Source of the DNA: Candidatus Paceibacter sp.
GTDB lineage: Bacteria; Patescibacteria; ABY1; S139-126
Direction of reading: 5' to 3'
Length of the DNA stretch: 64,000 nt
Assembly: GCA_020724865.1 (NCBI GenBank)
Contig: DYGA01000002.1
Location: 62,001-126,000, forward strand
Shown in pieces: positions 1 through 8,100 of this stretch. Position numbers and translations under genes: made by a program. Each line of letters starts with the position of its first letter. Positions within the stretch are counted from its first letter, which is position 1. The notes under the pieces were generated by a model. It saw only the letters and a program-made list of their open reading frames with translations, made no database searches and was not told the DNA's origin.

Positions 1-1
1 T

Positions 2-1351
2 AAAGAAGAAAATACAGAAAGAGTTGAAAAATCAAAAAATCCTACGTTTCAGTTGGTAAGGGGCACTAAAGATATTTTACCTGATGAACAAAGTTACTTT
101 CTCTGGATATTTGATCAGGTTAGGGCGGTGGCGAACAGTTATGGTTTTAGCTTGATTGAAACACCAATTATTGAAAAAACAAATTTATTTGTCAGAGGAG
201 TAGGTAAACAAACCGATATAGTTGAAAAGGAGATGTTTTCTTTTACTGATCAGGGTAATGAAAATTTAACTTTACGTCCCGAGGGCACTGCCCCCGTAGC
301 CAGAGCATATATTGAACACGGCATGGTTACTTGGCCGCAGCCAGTCAAGTTATGGTATTTTGGCAAAATGTTGCGCCACGAAAGACCTCAAGCCGGAAGG
401 TTGCGCGAATTTCATCAGTTTGGTTTTGAGTCTTTGGGTAGTGATGATCCTATGATTGATGCGCAAATTATTTTCCTTAGTTATAAAATTATGAAACAGT
501 TAGGTTTAGATGTATCAGTGGCTATCAATAGTATTGGCACAGAAGAATGTCGCAATCAATACAAAAAGGTTTTAGTGGATTATTTCCGTACTAAACGCAG
601 TGAATTATCTGATGAAGCCAAAAAGTTACTCACCAAAAATCCTTTGCGTATTTTAGATTCCAAAGATGAAAATTTATTACCAATTATTGAACAGGCTCCG
701 CAAATTTTTGATTATTTAAGCAATGCCAGCCGTGAACATTTTTTAAAAGTCATGGATTATTTGGATGAACTTGATGTGCCTGTAATTTTGAAACCAACCT
801 TGGTAAGGGGTTTGGATTACTATACTAAAACTGTATTTGAAATTTGGTCTGGCGAAGAAGAAACATCCCGTCAATCAGCATTGGGCGGTGGTGGGCGTTA
901 TGATGATTTAGTTGAGTTGCTAGGTGGTAGACCAACGCCAGCCGCGGGGGTTGCCGTAGGTGTCGAGCGAGTAATTAGTTTATTAAAAGAGAAAAACATT
1001 ACTCCTCCAAGTGACTATCAGCCAGATATTTTTGTGGCGCAATTAGGCGAGGAGGCAAAGAGAAAAAGTTTGCTACTTTTTGAAGAATTACGTAGCGCCG
1101 GTATAAAAGTGGCAGAGAGCTTATCTAAAGAAGGCCTTAAATCACAGTTAGAAAAAGCTGATAAGTTGAAAGTAAAATATGCAATAATCTTAGGTCAAAA
1201 AGAAATTTTGGATGGAACAGTAATGTTACGTGACATGGAAAATGGCATACAAGAAGTAATAGATATGAAAAAAGTTGTAGTAGAAGTTAAAAAAAGGTTA
1301 GAAAAACAGATTCGTGTGCAAGCTGAACAAATAAAAGAGGAAAAAGTATAA
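2..1351 (+). CDS. hisS: Histidyl-tRNA synthetase (5' end outside the window)
   Basis: Class II aminoacyl-tRNA synthetase that charges tRNA-His. Visible landmarks are RGTKDILP near the N-terminus, motif 2 (RHERPQAGRLREFHQF), the histidine-A segment LVRGLDYYTKTVFE, and GGGGRYDDL. The C-terminal anticodon-binding domain is present. A TTG at 53 could be read as a start, but the frame is open and coding-like from base 2 (it reads through FQLVRGTKDILP), so the true start almost certainly lies upstream and this copy is cut by the window edge. It ends with TAA just before the bS21 promoter. Identity is secure; only the start is unknown. Confidence 0.96.
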   Translation, partial: KEENTERVEKSKNPTFQLVRGTKDILPDEQSYFLWIFDQVRAVANSYGFSLIETPIIEKTNLFVRGVGKQTDIVEKEMFSFTDQGNENLTLRPEGTAPVARAYIEHGMVTWPQPVKLWYFGKMLRHERPQAGRLREFHQFGFESLGSDDPMIDAQIIFLSYKIMKQLGLDVSVAINSIGTEECRNQYKKVLVDYFRTKRSELSDEAKKLLTKNPLRILDSKDENLLPIIEQAPQIFDYLSNASREHFLKVMDYLDELDVPVILKPTLVRGLDYYTKTVFEIWSGEEETSRQSALGGGGRYDDLVELLGGRPTPAAGVAVGVERVISLLKEKNITPPSDYQPDIFVAQLGEEAKRKSLLLFEELRSAGIKVAESLSKEGLKSQLEKADKLKVKYAIILGQKEILDGTVMLRDMENGIQEVIDMKKVVVEVKKRLEKQIRVQAEQIKEEKV

Positions 1352-1361
1352 TGATTTTAGT

Positions 1362-1391
1362 TTGACAAATACCGGTAAAAAGTGTTATACT
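1362..1391 (+). promoter_or_regulatory. Promoter for the bS21-yqeY unit
   Basis: TTGACA (1362-1367) and TATACT (1386-1391) are separated by 18 bp, close to the sigma-70 consensus. The expected start is near 1398, leaving a 5' UTR of roughly 45-50 nt before the bS21 start region. The promoter sits directly after the hisS stop, so hisS and bS21 need not share a transcript. Confidence 0.7.
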
Positions 1392-1445
1392 TAAAATAAT
1401 TAATTAATTTAAAAAATAATTCTTTAGAAAGGAAGGTGTATTTAT

Positions 1446-1703
1446 CTGGTAGAGGTAAAAAGAAAAGAAAATGAATCTTTTGATCAATTTTTACGAAGGT
1501 TTACCAAGAAAAATAGAGATTCAGGCGTCTTGCTAGAAGCAAAAAAATTACGCTGGCACGAAAGAAAAAAAAATAAGCGGCAAAAAAAAGAATCTGCTTT
1601 ACGCAAGATGAAAATTAATGAAAAAAAAGAATGGCTTAAACGAATTGGTAAATTAGACGATTATACTGACAGCTTTGGTCGTGTAAAAATTAAAATAAAA
1701 TAA
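1446..1703 (+). CDS. rpsU: Small ribosomal subunit protein bS21, non-AUG start
   Basis: The reading frame ending at TAA 1701-1703 encodes about 85 residues beginning VEVKRKENESFDQFLRRF, followed by a very basic stretch, which matches the bS21 family pattern. The frame has no ATG, GTG or TTG where bS21 proteins start. The codon before VEVK is CTG (1446), and six bases upstream there is ATT (1440). A Shine-Dalgarno-like GGAAGG ends at 1436, giving a 9-nt spacer to CTG and 3 nt to ATT, so I favour CTG. The next standard start is an internal TTG that would remove a third of the protein. yqeY follows after 2 nt. The product is a 30S subunit protein. The family call is confident, the start is inferred, and a sequencing error is an alternative. 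Confidence 0.8.
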   Translation: MVEVKRKENESFDQFLRRFTKKNRDSGVLLEAKKLRWHERKKNKRQKKESALRKMKINEKKEWLKRIGKLDDYTDSFGRVKIKIK

Positions 1704-1705
1704 AA

Positions 1706-2158
1706 ATGAATTTATCAAGCCAGTTGGAGCAAGATTTAAAAGACGCTTTAAAACAAGGTGATAAAGAAAAAGCGTTGACTTTGCGTATGTTGAAAGCTGG
1801 TTTGGTTAATGAACAGATAGCACAAAAAAAAGATAAAAATAGTTCTATTGCAGATGATGTATTCCTAGCAGTTTTAAAAAGAGAAGTAAAAAAAAGAAAA
1901 GAAGCTTTAGTCAGTTATGAGCAGGCAGGAAGAAAGGATTTGGCTGATAAAGAAAAAGCCGAACTTGATATCTTATTAAAATATTTACCAGCTCAGCTAT
2001 CGGTTGAAGAGATTGCCAAGATAGTTGATGATGTATTAGCTAATCTATCTGCGGGTGAAAAAAATATTGGTCAGGTAATGAAGCAAGTTTTAGCCAAAGT
2101 TGGTTCGCAAGCTGATGGTAAAACTGTTTCCGATATAGTTAAAAAGAAATTAGTTTAA
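1706..2158 (+). CDS. yqeY: YqeY/GatB-domain protein
   Basis: A 150-residue protein of the YqeY family, which shares the helical C-terminal tail domain of GatB and is thought to interact with tRNA; its precise role is not established. It shows the family pattern of an N-terminal helix (LEQDLKDALKQGDKEKALTLRML), the middle segment AGRKDLADKEKAELDILLKYLPAQL and a C-terminal GEKNIGQVMKQVL region, at the usual length of about 150. It begins 2 nt after the bS21 stop, and a bS21-YqeY pair is common in bacteria, so the two are probably co-transcribed from the promoter at 1362. Confidence 0.9.
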   Translation: MNLSSQLEQDLKDALKQGDKEKALTLRMLKAGLVNEQIAQKKDKNSSIADDVFLAVLKREVKKRKEALVSYEQAGRKDLADKEKAELDILLKYLPAQLSVEEIAKIVDDVLANLSAGEKNIGQVMKQVLAKVGSQADGKTVSDIVKKKLV

Positions 2159-2167
2159 ATAATTTCC

Positions 2168-5100
2168 ATGCAATTATTTTCTTTTCCGCAAAGCAGAATT
2201 TCGGAAAAACATTGTGCTTTTCCTGTTTTTGGTTCTCATTTTTTTAAATCATTTATAAATAATTTTCTAGCTACAATTATTTTGGGAGCTATTTTTTTTG
2301 TTCCTACTTTGGTTTCAGCGCAGGGTGTTGATTTCGGATTGGGTTATGGCAGCGCAATTGGTTTGGGTACACAGGATATTAGGGAAACTGTAGCCAGAAT
2401 TATCAAGATTGCTTTGGGGATTTTGGGCATTATTGTTACTTTGATAATTATTTATGGTGGTTATGTTTGGATGACCGCGGGTGGTAGTGAACAAAAAGTT
2501 AGCTTAGCCAAAAAAATATTAATCAATGGGGTAATCGGTTTGGTTATTATTATTTTAGCTTACGCTTTGACAGTTTGGATTTTTAGAATAATTATTGGTG
2601 GTACGACTGGTGGCGGGAGTGGCAGTTGTGTTGAAGGTCAAATTAGCGGCTGTACCCGCTGTGTGGGCGGCACCTGGATATATGATGGGAGTATTCCTGG
2701 TTGTGTCTTGCCCGGAGCAGATTTTCGGGTGAAAAATATTCAAACAACTCACGGAGGAAATAACCCCGCTCAAGATGTTTATTTGTGTTCCCGGATACAA
2801 TCAAATTTTAGCAATCGTATTGCTGCTCAATCAGTAGCCGATGCTTTAAATGCTAATCAATTGAGAATTGATACCTTTGCTGGTAATTGGCAGGTGACCA
2901 GTAATGTTTTAACTTTCAAACATGATGATAATTTATTTTCCATAAATACTGCCTATAGATTATTACTGCCTCGACAAGGTAATACCACACCATTGTTTGA
3001 TCAAAACAACTTAAATTTAACCCAATGTGATCCAATTGTGGGTTGTGCCAGTACTTTGGAGCATTTTACTTGGGATTTTGTTACTGGAGAAGATAATGAT
3101 GATGTTGCTCCTGAAATAACCAATACTTATCCAGTATCTGATATAACCAGTCCAACTTATCCTGATCGTAATGTATCTCGTTCGCCAATAATGGAGGTAA
3201 ATTTTTCGGAAAGTATTGATGCTACTTCAGTGGCTGATAGTAACGGTAATCCATTGGCTGGAGTAATAACTTTGGAGCGATTAAGCGATCGGGGAGGTAG
3301 CGTTGATTTAACTATACCTAACAATCAATTGGAAGTATATTTTACTAGCAATGGTTTTCGTTTTAATTTAATTGAACCAAATTTACTCGATAGTTTCCGT
3401 TGGTATCGAATTACTGTCCAAGGCGTAGAAGATTTATGTGGTAATCAAATGGCTGCGCCCAGAGTCTGGGAGTTTCAAACCAATGACAGTTCCCCAGGGG
3501 TAAGAACTTGGTATCCTACCGGGACCAATCAGTGTTTGGATGTTGATGTAATTGTTGGTTTTAATAGTTCAATGTTTGATCAACAAGTTACTTTTGTTAT
3601 TTCTGGCAGTGACGGCAGTGTTTATAGCGCCACAATGAGACCATCCTTATTGGAACCAGGACCTTATCAGGTAGCTGGCAGCGGTGGTAGCTTATCCGTA
3701 GCTGATCCGGGGCAACCTTATAGTAACAATTTTAAATCTTTTGTTTTTAGAGCAAATAATGGTTGGCGCGCTAATACCACTTATTCTGTGACAATAACTA
3801 CTGATTTAGTGATTAATACCAATGGTGATACTTTGTCACATAATTGGAATTTTAGCACCTCGGATGCTGCTAGTTGTGTTTGTTCACCTTATATAATGTC
3901 GATTAATCCTAATCAGGGAATGGCCGGTCAGTGTGTGACGGTTCAAGGTAGATGTTTTACTGGTACTTCAGCTAAACCAGCTGAAATTACGAATGTATCA
4001 ATTAATGGTCAAACTGTAACCGTTGGTGGTTCTGATAGTAATTATTTTACTACCAGCATTCCTGACAATTTACCAGTCGGCACGCAAGCGCCGGTGGTTG
4101 CCACTATTACTTATCAAGATCCAGAATTGGGGAGTATTACCAGTAATAACAATGTTAATTATTATGTTAATCAACCGGGTATATATAATGGTCCTTGCTT
4201 ATGGTCAATAGTGCCATCACTTGGTTGCGCTGATACTAGTGTTACTTTAAATGGTATTAGATTTGGTACTGATCCGGGTAATTATCAAACTGATCAAAAT
4301 AATGTAACTTTCAATTTAAACCGCAGAGCTAGGCAGTCAGATTTTAGTTTGTGGTCAGACACTTCAATTCGTACCCGGGTGCCTCAGGCAACAGTAGATG
4401 GTAATGTTTATGTAACTGCCAATAGTTTAGTAACCAATGGCGTGCCTTTTGATATGTCTTGTGGATCAGGAGGTGCCTGTTCGGCCGATCCTAATATTTG
4501 TAGTCCTAACCCCACCAGTTGCGCTGTTGGTTACGAATGTAATACTAGTTGTATTTGCCAAGCAGTAGGTGGGAGCGTAGGCGACCCTTGTTCTTCAGAT
4601 CCCAATAGTTGTGTGCCAGACGATACTTTATGTTCGAGTTCTTTGTTTTGTGATCCTAATAGTTGTACTTGTCAATCAAATGGTGAAACCACAACTCGAT
4701 TTAACGTGATTGCTAATTGGCCGACTTGTGAAGGTGTGTGTGTAAATTCTGAAGTGGGTTTAAGATTTTCTACCAGCGTTGATCCGACTACTGTTACCAA
4801 TGCCAATATTGCCATATTTGATTATCGGGATAGTGGTTACACCCAAATGGTAGGCGAAGAACAAATTACTGTTTTCCTTAATTCTAGCACTAATGAAGTT
4901 TATATTTATCCCAACGGTGGTTTGTCTCGTGGTTATTATATGAGAGTGGTAGTTAGAAATGGAATTTTAAGTAGTAGCGGACAAACAATCCAGAATTTAA
5001 ATTTTGATGAAGACGGTAACGGGGTAAATGATAGTTATGCTTGGACCTTTAGTGCCGGTAACGAGACTTGTACTTTGACGGCAATAGAAAATAGTCCTGT

Positions 5101-8100
5101 CCTGATGACTTTCAATAACATCAACCAAAATCAAACTATTTATGGCAGGGCTATATCCAGTCAGCAGTGCGGACCAAATCAATATGTCAATCCTTGGGAT
5201 CATGATTGGAAATGGGAAGATACAAATAATGGCAATATTGCCAAAGTTACCAATCGAGATATAAATAATGATAATAAATATGATCCCGCTCAAACTGTTA
5301 CTTCAATTGCAGCAGGCACTACGCAAATAAGAAGTGAAGTTGATAGTAATTTAACAGCTTTAAGTGATGTTATTGTTGGCAGTGGTAGTAGTGGTGTGGG
5401 GACAGTTTGCGATGCCGATCCAAATACTCCACAGTGTGATCTAAATAATAACATCTGTGGCAATTTTGGTTTAGTCTGTGATCCTAATGCTAATTGTACC
5501 TGTCAGCAAGCAGGTTACACGCCTTTGACTCCCGGTGTGGTTAGTGTAATTCCTATTAATAATCAGACTGATGTTTGTCGTAATAGTATAGTTCAAGTCA
5601 CTTTTAATCAAAAAATGGATACCGGTTCTATTGTTTGGCAGTCCACATTCAAGATCAATGACAATGACCGTGATGATGTGAGAGGAAATTTGAATTTTAT
5701 TACGGTCAACAATGGTGTCTATGGCTGTAACAATCCTCAAGGTTGTACAGTGGTTAGATTTTATCCATCGCGAGCTTATGTTCAAAACAGTCTACACACG
5801 ATAACACTGACTACTGGGATTAAAAATTTATCCGGATTGTCACTACCTGCCAATTTTGTATCTAGTTTTACGACTGGTAGTCAGATTTGCAAAGTCAATA
5901 CTGTTGACCTGCAGCCAAATTATCATTTATTTACCACTTTAAATGAGAGTGTAGTATATATGGCTACCGCTAAAGATTTACGCGGTGGTTTAGTAGCGCC
6001 AATCCCCGGTTTTTATGATTGGAATTGGCAGTGGGTCAAAGCTGATGATGATAATGTGGTCAATATGGAGGATGTTGGTAATCCTGACCGGAGAAATATT
6101 GTTGCCCAATCTAGTAATGGCCTAGCCAGAATTAAAGCCACAGCAGAAATTACTACGGCTGATGTTTCAATTGGTGATAGTGTTGGCAGAAAAATTAGCG
6201 ATAGTAGCGAGGCGGAAGTATTTATTTGCATATATCCTTGGCCAGCCACACCACCGATGCAGGATTCACAGTATGGTTTTCAAATGAAATATTGTCGCGG
6301 CAATGATAGCGCTAATTTGTTGGGTATGTTGTCAGATCCGACTAATTCTATTATTTCTCTTACCACTTCTGATCCAGATTTAGAAAGAGAATATTTATTT
6401 AATTATCTGGTTTCTTCTTTGCCCGTGGGCGGACAAACAGAACCATTTATTATCAGTAAATTACAAAGGTTTAAAATTGGTCAGTTATTAGTTTTATGGT
6501 GGAAAAACTTATTAGCTATGTTCAATAAACAGTCAGTTTGGGCACAGGTACCCCAAGATGTGATTGGATTGCGGATTTATAATAATCCTAATCGCTTGGG
6601 TCCGAGAGCTTGGTATGAACAAAAATCATTCCCCAAGGGTAATCCGCAAGATATTACTGTTGATGGATTTCCCGCCATAAAGGATGGTACTTCAGTTTAT
6701 ATACTTGGCCCTCGACGCGCGGGTTCAATTGAAACTTATATTTATGTTTTGTCTTACAATGATTTATCCAGTCAGAATAATATTGCCATTTTTAATCAGT
6801 TAATAAAAAATTTCCGTTTTTATACTTTAACGCCGGAAGAAAAACCAGCCGTTGCAAGGGATTTAAAAAGATTGGCTGATGCCAGTTTTATAGCGACGCA
6901 ATTAGAACGTTATAAAAATCGAACTGGAAATTATCCAGCTTTGTCCGCGGGAAGTTATATTGCCGGCATGTCAACCAGTAAATGGCCTTCTTGGCAGGCT
7001 ACTTTAGGAAACCAATTAGGTGTAAGTATTCCCAATGATCCAATTAATAAATTTGCCAGTTATTGCTCTAATAATCCCAATCAAAGTTGTTGGCAAAATA
7101 GTGATTGTGGCACTGGACAGTGTTTATCAGGTTGTGGCGAAGAGGCAAATCCTGATACCTGTTGGAACGAAGTGACTCAAGAATATTCTTGTCCGGCTGG
7201 TTCAGCAGTTTATCAGTACCGACGTTATGGGACTAATGATTTTCGTATTGGTGTATTATTGGAAGTAAATGATTATGAAGCTTTGCCAACTTATTTAGAT
7301 GTAAATGAAGCTTATTGTAATGGTACTATTTATACTGGCGATGGTTTTTGCGGTGATGGCATAGTTCAAGCATCTTTAGGGGAGCAGTGTGAAGTAGGGC
7401 AACAAATTTTAGCCTGCAATCCTACTTGGCCCAATTATTACAATCCTATTTATCAGCAATGTGAATCAGATTGTAGTTGGCCTGATGCTCAAGTATCTAC
7501 TTGTGGCGGTTATTGTGGTGATGGTGTATTACAGTCAAGTAATGAAATTTGTGATGGCACTGCCGGTCTGGGAGGAGTAGGGCCAGCCACTTGTTATACT
7601 GATTGCAGTGGTTTTTATTGTAATCCCGGTTATGTTTTAGTAGGCGGTGTTTGTCAGCTTGATTGGTGCAATCCTGCTACTCAGGATTGTTCTAGTCAAA
7701 TACCCAATGGCAATGGTCAATATCAATCTTGTAATTATGTCAGTGGTAATTGGCAGTGGTCAGATTGTCAGGTAACCAGTTGTAACCCCGGTTATGTGAT
7801 TAGTGGAAATAGTTGTGTTTTACCTCAACCCACAGTAACTATAACTAGCCCAGCTAACAATACTAACGGCGGCAGTAGTGTTACTATGACTTTTGTAGTA
7901 AATCAAGGTGGGGTATACAACGTGCTGCGTGACGGAGTGATTGTTTATACCACCGGTGTCAATGCCGGAACTTATACTTACAATTTTACTGGACTAACTG
8001 CTGGACCTCATGTTTTAGGAGTATCTATTACCAATGCCAATGGCACTGGTAATGCGCAAATAAACTATACTGTTAATCCACCACCTCAACCCACAGTAAC

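Noticed and set aside
53..61. TTG at 53 as the start of hisS
   Set aside because: The frame is open and family-like upstream to the window edge (TFQLVRGTKD), so the gene is simply truncated.
4997..5785. Long antisense ORFs within the giant surface gene
   Set aside because: They are Ile/Ser/Thr-rich mirror readings of repetitive coding sequence without start signals or family resemblance.
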